From positions 237,440-301,439 of the forward strand of contig JALDRB010000007.1 in assembly GCA_031316155.1 (NCBI GenBank): a stretch of DNA of 64,000 nt. Reading direction: 5' to 3'. A program made the translations under genes and the position numbers. The number at the start of each line of letters is the position of its first letter. Within the stretch, counting starts at the first letter, position 1. Below, one piece after another: positions 35,656 to 44,388 of the stretch. The stretch is from Candidatus Scalindua sp. Its GTDB lineage: Bacteria > Planctomycetota > Brocadiia > Brocadiales > Scalinduaceae. A model generated the notes under the pieces. That model saw nothing but the letters and a program-made list of their open reading frames with translations, ran no database searches and was not told the DNA's origin.

Positions 35656-35962
35656 CCTATACCAAAATTAAATTCTAAATTTCTGTTGTATTTCTGACTG
35701 TCGCTCTTTCTTTTCCTGATACTTAACATACTTGAGAATCCTTTCTGCATCCAAACCTACTGTGACAACACAGTAACCTCTCGTCCAGAAATGATTACCC
35801 CCAGTAGGGCTTTTGCTTCAAATTCTTAAATTTATTCAATACTCGAATAGCGGTTCTACCTTTGACTATGCCGACAAAATCTGATATGGAAATTTTGGGA
35901 GGCACCAATACGGTCATGTGTGCATGATCAATCTTCCCATTGATCTCTGAGTCTCCGTTCAT
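35656..35962 (-). pseudogene. IS200/IS605-type Y1 transposase remnant
   Basis: The minus strand from ATG 35962 reads GDSEINGKIDHAHMTVLVPPKISISDFVGIVKGRTAIRVLN...KPYWG, stops at 35795, and continues after a 1-base slip: NHFWTRGYCVVTVGLDAERILKYVKYQEKKE. This has the HUH-type H-x-H (DHAHM), the FMGYLKGKSS-like block, HFWxRGY and the late catalytic Tyr region of TnpA. The N-terminal third is absent. It cannot move. Confidence 0.75.
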
Positions 35963-36792
35963 TTCCTCTTCGCAAGCTCAATTACAAAGAAAATAATTTA
36001 TGATCTCCCTATATACTAAAACCGATTTGGTTTTCGGTTTTACTTTGAGATATGTTTTCGGGTGATTATTATAATTGAAATGTTGAAATGTTTGTTTGAA
36101 AACCTCTGTCATATTGACTTATGGTGATATTTAAGATATAAAGACTTTGATGCCATGTTCATTTTTATGAATATTCAAAAACTGTATGCTGATGCTTAAC
36201 GCGCCAGCTTTAATGAAAAATAAAGCTACAGGAGGCAAAGTATTAATAACCAAAAAAGAAAAGCGACACAGAGATAGTTGATGTGGTAGATTTAAAAACT
36301 GTGAATGTTTAACCGCAACCTGAACTATAGACCTTGCAAGGCAAATCAGAGTTGAGTTTACGGTAGAATTGATTGGTTGTAATCAACCAATCATGAATAT
36401 GGATAACTGATTTTGGCGTATTTCAGTGAAAAAATTGTATAAGTACTATAATTAACAAGACTTCGATAATAAGGACTTAAACCAGAACAAACGAATTTTG
36501 TCAGGTTCTTTTGAATTCCTTTGCTTAATAATCCAATTTTTGTTAGATTCAAAGATCAGCAGCAAATTTTGTAAGTATTGATATGGTAGAATATTACGTT
36601 GTTTCTTACAGTAAATATGTTATTTGGCATAAAAATTGTCAAGAAAACATTTAGTTGAAGATATTTCTGTTGCTGTGAGAGAACCTGTATTGTTGAGAAA
36701 ATCTCTTCACAGTTATAACCAGCGTGTTATAATATGTACAGTTTCAAAGAAACGAAGACATAAAATTCTTTAGTATAATTACCCTGTTTTCG
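35963..36792. other. Intergenic with a TATACT-repeat fragment
   Basis: About 830 bases with no gene. The 36012-36048 part is the leading 37 bases of the TATACT-ended repeat. The region 36335-36410 has a GATTGGTTG/CAACCAATC hairpin (about 36370-36390). Confidence 0.5.
36012..36048 (+). repeat. TATACT-ended repeat, 5' fragment
   Basis: TATACTAAAACCGATTTGG followed by TTTTCGGTTTTAC, identical to the start of the copies at 39815 and 62291; the rest is missing. Confidence 0.65.
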
Positions 36793-36822
36793 ATGAATAA
36801 TTATATTCACAAGGAGATTATG

Positions 36823-37653
36823 ATGAGAAACTATTTATTAATACCAAAAACCATAGTAAGCATCGCTGTAATATTTATTTCTGTATGTGGATGCGCTCAA
36901 TCGAAAAAATTCAGTAAACTTGAAAAACTACTCTTGTACGAAGAATCCTTCGATGAGAGCAAATCTGATTTTATCAGTCATATTGAAAAAATTGATTACG
37001 AAGAGAATCATCAGAAGTTTACAAACTTAATCTTTAAGAGCGGAAATCTTGAATTACTTGATCAGCTTGTTGAATATTTTCCAGATCATCGAAATTACAT
37101 AATCAGAGGAGATGCGTATGTAAAGAACGCGAGGGTACAACAAACGATGGGACTATTTATGAGGTCTTCTGCAGCTTCTTCATTGCATGAAGCGAAAGAA
37201 AGTTATATTAAAGCTTTAGAGTTGAACAATGAAGATATTTATGCACGCGGTGTCCTTGGCTATATTTATGGAGAAAATAAAGAATATGATAAAGCTGAAA
37301 CATTATTCAATGAAGGGTTAGAGATTGCACCAAAAAATCCTCTGCTTTATCTTGCATTGGGTCAATTGTATGATCAAAAAGAAGAGTATGACACTGCAAT
37401 TGGCTATTATCAAAAAATCATAGAATTTACTGAAGATGAAGTAAAAAAAGATTTTGAAGATATAAATCAATATTATCATAAGTTAATGAAATATTATCCT
37501 GATTCACTTGTGAAAGTGAAAGAAGAAGCAGAAAAATATCTTACCAAAGACTATGCCAAACTGGGAATCAGAAATGATGATGCTGAAGATCAAGTTGCAC
37601 AAACACTGTTTTCTCGCAAAAGAGCTGAAAAGTCGGAAGAGATGTTGTACTGA
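36823..37653 (+). CDS. TPR lipoprotein
   Basis: Start near 36820-36823, after AAGGAGA. The product has a lipoprotein signal (hydrophobic IVSIAVIFISVCGC; the Cys of CGCAQ is acylated). The mature part has at least three TPRs at about residues 125-225 (EAKESYIKALELNNEDIYARGVLGYIYGENKEYDKAETLFNEGLEI... and so on). Such proteins are scaffolds for envelope complexes (PilW/BamD-like). The partner is unknown; it is a lone gene. Confidence 0.75.
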   Translation: MRNYLLIPKTIVSIAVIFISVCGCAQSKKFSKLEKLLLYEESFDESKSDFISHIEKIDYEENHQKFTNLIFKSGNLELLDQLVEYFPDHRNYIIRGDAYVKNARVQQTMGLFMRSSAASSLHEAKESYIKALELNNEDIYARGVLGYIYGENKEYDKAETLFNEGLEIAPKNPLLYLALGQLYDQKEEYDTAIGYYQKIIEFTEDEVKKDFEDINQYYHKLMKYYPDSLVKVKEEAEKYLTKDYAKLGIRNDDAEDQVAQTLFSRKRAEKSEEMLY

Positions 37654-37870
37654 TATTATTTCAAAGGACGATGAAAAAACTGGTTTAGAATTTTATTGAA
37701 AGCAAGGGAAAGCACTTTTTCTCAATTAAAAAATAGATGTTTTATGTCACTCCGTTAGAACTTTTAGTTTTCCAAAAGAGACAGGGATATTTTTTTAAGA
37801 ATATGTTAAGAAATTAGAGGTGTGAAAGAAGAGGTGCTAACGGTATCAGAGAAGTTTTGATTTTGCTGTT

Positions 37871-38203
37871 TTAAAATGGTTTCTGAGGAAGTTTCTTTAC
37901 ATATTTTCCATATCTCTTGATAAAGTAAAGAAATGCACTTTCCGCAAAAGAATCGATCTCTTCAGGCTTCCTGCAAATATACTGTGCTTCTTCTTTAAAT
38001 ATTGTTAAGAGTTCTTCTTTGGTAAATTTCTCATATTTTTTAGTTGTGGTCTCTCTTTTATGCATTTCCCAACTGACCGCCTTTTGCCTTAGATAGGTAA
38101 GATTGTCTCCTTTCTCATACCTGGGAGTGACTAAACCAACAAATGGAAGGGAGAATGAGAATAGATGAATATATATCATTATCGTCAAGCTCTCAAAAAA
38201 CAT
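37871..38203 (-). CDS. Small basic protein of unknown function
   Basis: Up to 110 residues; the best start may be the internal Met before HKRETTTKKYEKF. The C-terminal half (FTKEELLTIFKEEAQYICRKPEEIDSFAESAFLYFIKRYGKY) is a charged helical region. No family recognised. Confidence 0.4.
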   Translation of the reverse strand: MFFESLTIMIYIHLFSFSLPFVGLVTPRYEKGDNLTYLRQKAVSWEMHKRETTTKKYEKFTKEELLTIFKEEAQYICRKPEEIDSFAESAFLYFIKRYGKYVKKLPQKPF

Positions 38204-38265
38204 TTAGAGAATACTAGGTATTGTCGTCAATAGAAAAAATGAGACATCATTTTTTCCGATGGAAT

Positions 38266-39228
38266 TTATATTTGTGATCCAACGGCGAGATAATGTGCAT
38301 CTCTCATGCTTTTCGGAAGCGCAAGGAAGGAGTCAACTGTTGCCAGCATATCGTCTCTGTTTTCGTGCAGGAAGCCCGATACCTGAACATAATTATTTTT
38401 GTGATCACAGGTTACAAAAGTGGAAAGATTGTTGAGCTCTTCAATTAACATCCTCAGTTCCAGGACGCAACCTTCCGGGATCTGAGGGGTAAAAGAGCCG
38501 ATACGAATTTCTTTTAAGAGGGGGCTTCCGGGGGCGGAATACGGGTTTTCATTTTGATACAACCATAATCTCCTGAGACGCACAAAATCCGGTTCGGTTT
38601 CATTGATGAGTTGGGCAGTTTGGTGTATGTGTCTCTGCCAATGATCCCGGCCTCCCAGCCCCAGAAGAACATAGAATGATATTTCAATACCTGCCTCCTT
38701 AAGCCAGTCTGTGGTTTCCCTGACCATTTCAGGAGACTGCCCTTTCCGATGGAATCGCAAAGTCTTTGCGTCTCCGGATTCAAGTCCGATATGTACTCTG
38801 TCTAATCCTGCTCTGGCAAGCACCTTGATGCTCTCTTTCTTGAGTTTCCAGAGCGTTGATACTCTTGCATAGCAGGTAAGCCGTCTAAGAGCGAAAACTT
38901 TTCTAACGTATTCGGTGATTTCGATAAATGCGTCAATTCCAACCATCAATGGATCAGCATCGCCGAAAAAGGCCGTTTCTGCATTGGGCCGGAGCTGTTT
39001 TAGAAGATCGATATCGTGCTTGACATCTGCTACCGAACGGCTGGTAAAGTTCGGTTCTCCGAGATGAGGGTAAATACCGCAAAATCTGCAGCGGTTCCAT
39101 TTACATCCTCGGGTGATGCGTATGAGAATACTCCGCCACTCGCTTGGCGGGCGGATAAGGGGCGTTTCGGGAACAGTGTTTTTTACCGTCATATTAAAAA
39201 ATGCGTTGATCAGGTTGAGTTGGCGCAT
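38266..39228 (-). CDS. Radical SAM protein
   Basis: The start may be the internal Met at 39192. The 4Fe-4S site is C-KWNR-C-RF-C in ITRGCKWNRCRFCGIYP, followed by FFGDADPL, LDRVHIGLESGDAKTL and YVLLGLGG. This is a (beta-alpha)6 radical SAM core of the B12-free Fe-S oxidoreductase (Elp3-like) group. The CX4CX2C spacing differs from the common CX3CX2C. Substrate unknown. The upstream end lies in repeat DNA (39190-39275), so its start region may have been altered. Confidence 0.75.
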   Translation of the reverse strand: MRQLNLINAFFNMTVKNTVPETPLIRPPSEWRSILIRITRGCKWNRCRFCGIYPHLGEPNFTSRSVADVKHDIDLLKQLRPNAETAFFGDADPLMVGIDAFIEITEYVRKVFALRRLTCYARVSTLWKLKKESIKVLARAGLDRVHIGLESGDAKTLRFHRKGQSPEMVRETTDWLKEAGIEISFYVLLGLGGRDHWQRHIHQTAQLINETEPDFVRLRRLWLYQNENPYSAPGSPLLKEIRIGSFTPQIPEGCVLELRMLIEELNNLSTFVTCDHKNNYVQVSGFLHENRDDMLATVDSFLALPKSMRDAHYLAVGSQI

Positions 39229-39275
39229 CCTGCCCGCCAGAATTCTTTTCGGGCTGGCACAACTCTTTCAAAATG
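39190..39275 (-). repeat. GCGTTAAGCAACGA-type repeat, end fragment with nested hairpin
   Basis: On the minus strand it reads ATTTTGAAAGAGTTGTGCC...GGATGCGCCAACTC. A hairpin (39232-39257, CCCGCCAGAA...TTCGGGCTGG) lies between the GTG and CAGGATGCG parts, which are joined in the 42296 copy. Confidence 0.6.
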
Positions 39276-39377
39276 ATATTGATTTTCTCATCAAGTAACT
39301 TTATCAACTTATCCACGGTTATTTCCAGAAAACTATTTAACGTAACATACTCTTGTAAAAACGGTTAAAATGGAAAG

Positions 39378-39550
39378 CTATACAGATGAGTTAAGCAGAT
39401 GAAGAAAATCTAATTGTACATATTTTTCCTGTTTTTTGTCAGTAGTTATAAAATTTGAAATTCCGACTCCCAGCAGTCTGATTCCTTTGCCCTTATAGGC
39501 AAGGGTACATATCACATCAAGCTTTTCTTTGCAAAATTTAAAAATATCAA
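39378..39550 (-). pseudogene. dinB: DNA polymerase IV (dinB), C-terminal relic
   Basis: On the minus strand 39550-39378 reads FCKEKLDVICTLAYKGKGIRLLGVGISNF...QLDFLHLLN with a stop. GKGIRLLGVGISNF...QLDF is the little-finger end of Y-family polymerases. The palm and finger domains are absent. It shows that a mutagenic bypass polymerase gene has been lost here. Confidence 0.6.
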
Positions 39551-39814
39551 TTTAATTCTATAAGTCAATAAAGAATACATGTCAATAAAGAAAACATTGA
39601 CATTTTACGCTATTTTGTTTTAATTTTTATATTGAAAAAAATATAAATTATATAACCAAATCCACGCCTTGAAAACTTTCCCATACTTTTTTTAATGCTG
39701 AGGAATTTCCATTTTAATTCGTTGTTCTGTAAATAGTTTCAAATTATTAATACTGTATGGTGGGTATTGCCCACCAAAATCACTTACTCTTAATCTTAAT
39801 TGTAGTGGGTGAAG

Positions 39815-39955
39815 TGTACTGAAACCGATTTGGTTTTCGGTTTTACTGGAAACCAAATCCTGGGGAAGGTATCACCTGACAAAAGGTGCCGAGGACTTTA
39901 CTCGCTCAATTTTATCTCGGATTTTATCCGAAAACCATTATGAGAGAGGAGTACA
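39815..39955 (+). repeat. TATACT-ended repeat, copy 3
   Basis: Bounded by TGTACT and AGTACA, with GAAACCGATTTGG, GGACTTTACTCGCTCAA and TCCGAAAACCATTATGAG blocks. Both ends have changed together (TATACT to TGTACT), which keeps them complementary. No gene in 39551-40104. Confidence 0.65.
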
Positions 39956-40104
39956 ATTATGATTACGATTACGAGTAAGGTTAAGAGTATAAATTTAGTG
40001 GTAATTTGATTTTGAAAGATTTGCGCAGGATGCGTTAACTCGATCATATTCTCTGGATTTATTGCGACTTCAATAGTACGGTTAATGAGAGAGGAATTAT
40101 AAAG

Positions 40105-40782
40105 ATGGGAACAAAAAACAGCAGATTGTTTATATCTGTCTTCCTTTTTATCTCAGGTTGTATCTTTCTGGTTTCAGAGGGTAAGGTACAGGCGAGGAAT
40201 CTGGATTATTACGGACTATCTCTATACGAGATCGGGACACAAATAGTGAAACAAGGGAAAGGTGAAACGTCTTCAAAACAAATACCACACACAACGCTTC
40301 GTTCGTCTTATAACGATTTATCTCTTTCTCAAGTACATTCAATGAATAATATATCTATAAACAAAAAGGATTCGAATGGGTTTTACGGGCACAGCACGAT
40401 AAATCATAGCTATGAGAAAAAGTCTATAGAGGGAGACGTTGTTGTAATAGACGATACCACTGGTCTCATGTGGCATCAATCCGGTTCGAGTGATTATATG
40501 AGCTGGAATAGCGCAAAGGATTGGATAAGAAATTTAAACAATCGGGGTTATGCAGGGTATCAGGACTGGCGATTGCCGTCATTAGAGGAAGCTGTATCAC
40601 TCCTTGAATCATACAAGAGGAATAATCTGTACATAGACCCTCTCTTTCATGATGAACAGTGGGGGATTTGGACTGGTGACAAATATCGTTTGGATGGAGT
40701 GTGGAGTGTCTACTTTTGCCTCGGTAACGTTCGCTGGAATATTAAGAATCGCTATGTTCGTCCGGTACGTTCACTCAAATGA
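40105..40782 (+). CDS. Secreted DUF1566 (Lcl C-type) protein
   Basis: The 225-residue product has a signal peptide with a Gly-Cys (ISGCIFLVSEG) and cleavage near KVQARN. From about residue 113 it carries the DUF1566 block VVIDDTTGLMWHQSGSSDYMSW...NRGYAGYQDWRLPSLEEAVSLLE. This domain occurs in surface and sensory proteins of unknown ligand. It is typical of secreted proteins in delta-type bacteria. Lone gene. Confidence 0.75.
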   Translation: MGTKNSRLFISVFLFISGCIFLVSEGKVQARNLDYYGLSLYEIGTQIVKQGKGETSSKQIPHTTLRSSYNDLSLSQVHSMNNISINKKDSNGFYGHSTINHSYEKKSIEGDVVVIDDTTGLMWHQSGSSDYMSWNSAKDWIRNLNNRGYAGYQDWRLPSLEEAVSLLESYKRNNLYIDPLFHDEQWGIWTGDKYRLDGVWSVYFCLGNVRWNIKNRYVRPVRSLK

Positions 40783-40941
40783 TACTTTCCTGTGACAGTC
40801 AGACTTCCTGATGCGCAGAGTTGTTTTGTAAAAGCAAATTTGTAACTTAATTCCGTCTTTATCTGGAATTTACATTTTACATGTTTGGTCCCGGCTTGTA
40901 CAGGTCAGGTGTTTACATCGTTAGTCTGGAGGTATTTAACT

Positions 40942-41397
40942 ATGCACTTTTACTTTGTTCAACATGGTGTGGCCGTAGCAAAGGAGATCGATCCCAATTG
41001 TCCTTTGTCTGCGGATGGAAGGAGAGATGTAGAGATCATTTCGACGTATCTGCAAAAGGCCGGGCTGACAGTCAGGAGAGTCTGTCACAGTGGTAAGACA
41101 AGGGCAAAGGAAACGGCTCTGGTGTTCGCTGAGAGAATTGGTAACGGTAACATAAGTGAATTATCCGGAATGAATCCTTCCGACGATGCGGTAGAATTTG
41201 CAGAGACACTGGGAGAAGGAGGCATAATGTATGTCGGACATTTACCTCACATGAAAAAACTTGTTTCATACTTGATAACAGGAGATGAAGACGCAGACGT
41301 GGTAAAATTCGTAAACGGTGGTGTTGTATGTGTAGAGAAAGACGATAGCGGCTATCACATTGAGTGGTATTTACAACCATCCATGTGTGTTGTATAA
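40942..41397 (+). CDS. sixA: SixA-like phosphohistidine phosphatase
   Basis: I chose ATG 40942, 10 bases after GGAGG; longer frames lie in repeat-like DNA. The product is a short histidine phosphatase: HFYFVQHGVAV (QHG replaces the common RHG), LSADGRRDVEIIS, VCHSGKTRAKETA and MYVGHLPHMKKLVSYL with the second His. SixA removes phosphate from His-containing phosphotransfer domains. It is followed 65 bases later by a metallo-beta-lactamase gene. Confidence 0.8.
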   Translation: MHFYFVQHGVAVAKEIDPNCPLSADGRRDVEIISTYLQKAGLTVRRVCHSGKTRAKETALVFAERIGNGNISELSGMNPSDDAVEFAETLGEGGIMYVGHLPHMKKLVSYLITGDEDADVVKFVNGGVVCVEKDDSGYHIEWYLQPSMCVV

Positions 41398-41462
41398 CCC
41401 GGGTGCATGTGTGCTTGACAGTCCCTGTTGTCATATTAAGAAAGAGTGGAAAGGGAGGAAAC

Positions 41463-42167
41463 TTGAAGAGAGAGCAATATGTATGTACCGCCTGTGGTTT
41501 TAATATGGTGGGTTATTTCGTGGACAAATGTCCCTTCTGTGGTGCATCAAAGGAAGAATTCATAACATCAGAGGAGTGCTCAGCCCGTTTCACTGTTAAG
41601 GGGTTTTCCGTTAATGAAAAGGTTACACGGCTCAGTTCTGTTCCACCACTTGGTCTGGAACACTCCGCTTATCGTGTTGAGACAAATAATAAGATATACT
41701 GGATAGACTGCCCCTCATCGTTCGACAATACGCTCAAACCGATGGATGTCATAATCTTTACCCACCACCACTTTCTCGGTGCCTCTAACCAGTATAGAGA
41801 ACATTTTTCTTCCGAGGTGCGTATTCACAAACTGGATTCTTCCCACAAGATATGTCATGCATTTACCTTTGATGGAACCTTTGAGGAGAATTTTACGTTA
41901 GATGGAATTGAGGCATTTCACATAGATGGCCACACCCCTGGATTTACATTCTATATATTTGAGAAAACCCTCTTTATCTGCGATTATCTTTTCTTGAAGG
42001 GAGGAAAGATGCTGTACAACCCATTCGGTCCGGTAAAAGAGACAAGAGAAGGTGGTAGAAAACTGAAGAGTATTATCCGAAAGAGAAAGATAGATTTTGT
42101 GTGTGGTTACAATTATGCGGAAGATTTTGCAAACTGGAATGAGAAGTTTGATAATCTGTGCAATTGA
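41463..42167 (+). CDS. Zinc-ribbon plus metallo-beta-lactamase-like protein
   Basis: I chose TTG 41463, just after AGGGAGG. Residues 7-25 hold a rubredoxin-like pair, YVCTACGFNM and DKCPFCGA. Then comes a metallo-beta-lactamase fold: DVIIFTHHHFLGASNQYRE (the usual H-x-H-x-D-H is altered to HHH-F-L-G), FHIDGHTPGFTFYIFEKTLFICDYL and VCGYNY at the end. The Asp-His half of the metal site is missing, so it may be inactive or use other ligands. The related flavodiiron and rubredoxin-oxidoreductase proteins protect anaerobes from oxygen or NO; such a role is inference. Confidence 0.7.
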   Translation: MKREQYVCTACGFNMVGYFVDKCPFCGASKEEFITSEECSARFTVKGFSVNEKVTRLSSVPPLGLEHSAYRVETNNKIYWIDCPSSFDNTLKPMDVIIFTHHHFLGASNQYREHFSSEVRIHKLDSSHKICHAFTFDGTFEENFTLDGIEAFHIDGHTPGFTFYIFEKTLFICDYLFLKGGKMLYNPFGPVKETREGGRKLKSIIRKRKIDFVCGYNYAEDFANWNEKFDNLCN

Positions 42168-42295
42168 TTTTAGAACTCAGTGTGCCAATTATATATCTTT
42201 CAGATATGTATATTATTGAGTGCTTGAAAATGCCCGTAAAATGGTAAGGGAAAGAACCTCAGAGGTTAGTGAAGTAATCTTTAAGAGAGTTTAGC

Positions 42296-42463
42296 TGATA
42301 AGTCAACTCAATGCATAGGATTTTCAAAACCATGTTTTATATGCGTTAGCACATGCTCAAAATGGCGTTAAGCAACGACATGGACGTCGTTGCCCGCCCG
42401 GCCAAAGAGGCCATTTGGACGAGGTAGTAATTTTGAAAGAGTTGTGCAGGATGCGCTAACTTG
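42296..42463 (+). repeat. GCGTTAAGCAACGA-type repeat, copy 2 with nested hairpin
   Basis: It aligns to 16566-16735, except for an extra 33-base hairpin (42392-42424, CCCGCCCGGCCAAAG...CCATTTGGACGAGG). It ends GCGCTAACTTGAATT right at the stop of the AdoMet synthetase gene. Confidence 0.65.
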
Positions 42464-42466
42464 AAT

Positions 42467-43669
42467 TTAACAGATGGGATGTTTTCCCTCTCCGAGTTCA
42501 AGACAGAACGTGTTGATATTTCTTAATTCGTTATCAAATATCTCCTCCACATGCTCTTGTACTTCCTGTATCTCCCTCTCTTCCTCAAAGAGTATTTGTG
42601 CGGTTGCCATCTGTGGTTTGTCGATTGGAGTACCTATTCTGCTCAGAAGCAGCACATAAACCTCTTTTATTCCCTCTGTGCTTTCGTAGATTTTCCGTGC
42701 TATTTTATGGGATAGAACGTTGTATACCTTACCGACATGACTGACGGGATTTTTACCTGCCGAGGCTTCAGTGCCCATGGGCCTGTTCACAGAGATGAGC
42801 CCGTTCACTCTGTTACCACGACCTACCTGGCCAGAATCAGCATCTTCTGCAGATGTCCCCAATAAACTGAGATATATTCCACCAGGCCCCCTCCCTTTTT
42901 CATCAAGGGTATTCAAATGAACCTCTATGGTTTTCATTTCTTTATGTTTTCTCAGAAACTCGACTATCTCTTTATGGACGATGTTCTTCTTCTCAAAATA
43001 GTCGTTAACGGATTGAACGTAGCTGGCAAGTAACGGCATAGCAATCGTCAAATCAAGGTTTTCTCCCTTTCTGAGTCCCATAATCTTTACGTCCTCACCT
43101 GTTTCTGGATGCTTCTTTTTAAAAATTGTTGAATTGAGATGTCTTTCAAGTTCAAATACGATCTTTTCGGCATGGCTCAAGGGGTAATATCCCACGGCAG
43201 CGGAGGTGTCGTTAGCTCCCCGGAACTTGCCAGGCCTAAGAAAGATGTCGGTTAGTTCGTCGGAACCGGATGCGAGGGCAACGTTATATTTCAGGTGTTT
43301 TTCAGGGTCTACGAATCTCATATTTTCTCTTAACCATTTTTTTGCCGTATCTATAGCGATATCAGAAACTGGTATTGTCCTGCCGGAAGCACTGAATGTA
43401 GCTCTGTCACCTATAGTCAGTTCCATAGGTTTTGTGACAATTCCGCCTCCAAACCTCTTCTCAACCATTCCTGCTGCCAGAAGGCTCTTGTCAATGTTAT
43501 GGTGAAGGATTGTTCCAAACTCTTTAATATACTCCTTTGACAGTGCAACCGAGATGGCATCCATCATTGAGTCACACATATAGTCAGGATGGCCTGTACC
43601 TTTTCGTTCTACGATCTCAACACTGTGTTCGGAAACAGATTTTTCTTTTAATGTTTCAATAACAATCAT
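42467..43669 (-). CDS. Archaeal-type S-adenosylmethionine synthetase
   Basis: The 400-residue product is of the archaeal MAT family, not bacterial MetK. Blocks: ERKGTGHPDYMCDSMMDAISVAL, HHNIDKSLLAAG, PMELTIGDRATF, GANDTSAAVGYYPLSHAE, PETGEDVKIMGLR, GPGGIYLSLLGTSAEDADSGQVGRGN and NRPMGTEASAGKNPVSHVGKVYN. It makes AdoMet from ATP and methionine, which feeds the methyltransferases and radical SAM enzymes in this window. A TATAAT-like -10 (near 43688-43700) and a weak AAAGATGA ribosome site precede it. Confidence 0.9.
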   Translation of the reverse strand: MIVIETLKEKSVSEHSVEIVERKGTGHPDYMCDSMMDAISVALSKEYIKEFGTILHHNIDKSLLAAGMVEKRFGGGIVTKPMELTIGDRATFSASGRTIPVSDIAIDTAKKWLRENMRFVDPEKHLKYNVALASGSDELTDIFLRPGKFRGANDTSAAVGYYPLSHAEKIVFELERHLNSTIFKKKHPETGEDVKIMGLRKGENLDLTIAMPLLASYVQSVNDYFEKKNIVHKEIVEFLRKHKEMKTIEVHLNTLDEKGRGPGGIYLSLLGTSAEDADSGQVGRGNRVNGLISVNRPMGTEASAGKNPVSHVGKVYNVLSHKIARKIYESTEGIKEVYVLLLSRIGTPIDKPQMATAQILFEEEREIQEVQEHVEEIFDNELRNINTFCLELGEGKHPIC

Positions 43670-44388
43670 TTTATCATCTTTCTGCCCAAATTATAATACG
43701 ATTGCTTATGCGAAATATTAAGGCTATATAATAAAATATAAGGACAGGTTTCACCGTATACTGCTAATTTAAATAAGGCCGGAAGCAGTTTCTGTATAAT
43801 CGCTCTACAAGGCATTATAAAAGAGGAGGTTTGTTTTGCAATATAAATCATTCTAAAATCCTGTCAAACTGATCGTCGGGTAAACCTGCCTGAACCCTGC
43901 TCGACATCTTCAATTAGGCGGGAAGTCATTCCTGCTTGTCCGAACAGATTCTTCCGGGATGGTAGGTATCCAAAATGGCTTGAAACAACTCCATGGATGT
44001 GGTTGCCCCGGCCCTGCAGATTATTCGACACAGTTCCCTTCCGCCCACCTGAATGACATTGTCGGGCAGAATGCACTAACTCGTGAGAATAGAAAAAAAT
44101 ATCTTTTTTTCTATTCTCGTTGTAAGATATGCGATTATAGTATTTATCCTGGAATGTGTTTCCTCTAAAGTCTTTTTCAACCGAAAAATGAAATGTCAGT
44201 AAAAATACTATGAATAGATGTTCCTGTGGTTACCCCATAGGCAAATTAATTTGATTACTTTGTTTCCGCGCTCCACCCTTCAATCAGGCATAATCAGAAT
44301 TGAGCAAAGTACTCACTATTTTTTTAGTTGCCGTTGCTATTAAGAGTAAAAAATTCTCAAGCTTAGAAATACTCAAACACAAACTATC
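43670..44388. other. Intergenic with degenerate repeat DNA
   Basis: About 720 bases. A mutated CGTTAAGCAACGA-type repeat is seen at 43955-44085, with ATGCACTAACTCGTG at its end. The frame at 43864-44076 is a shadow of it. No gene. Confidence 0.5.

Noticed and set aside
42467..43669. Archaeal origin of the whole window
   Set aside because: One archaeal-type enzyme only; proS, aroB, folC, dprA, the NtrC regulator, PEP-CTERM signal and Shine-Dalgarno sites are bacterial.
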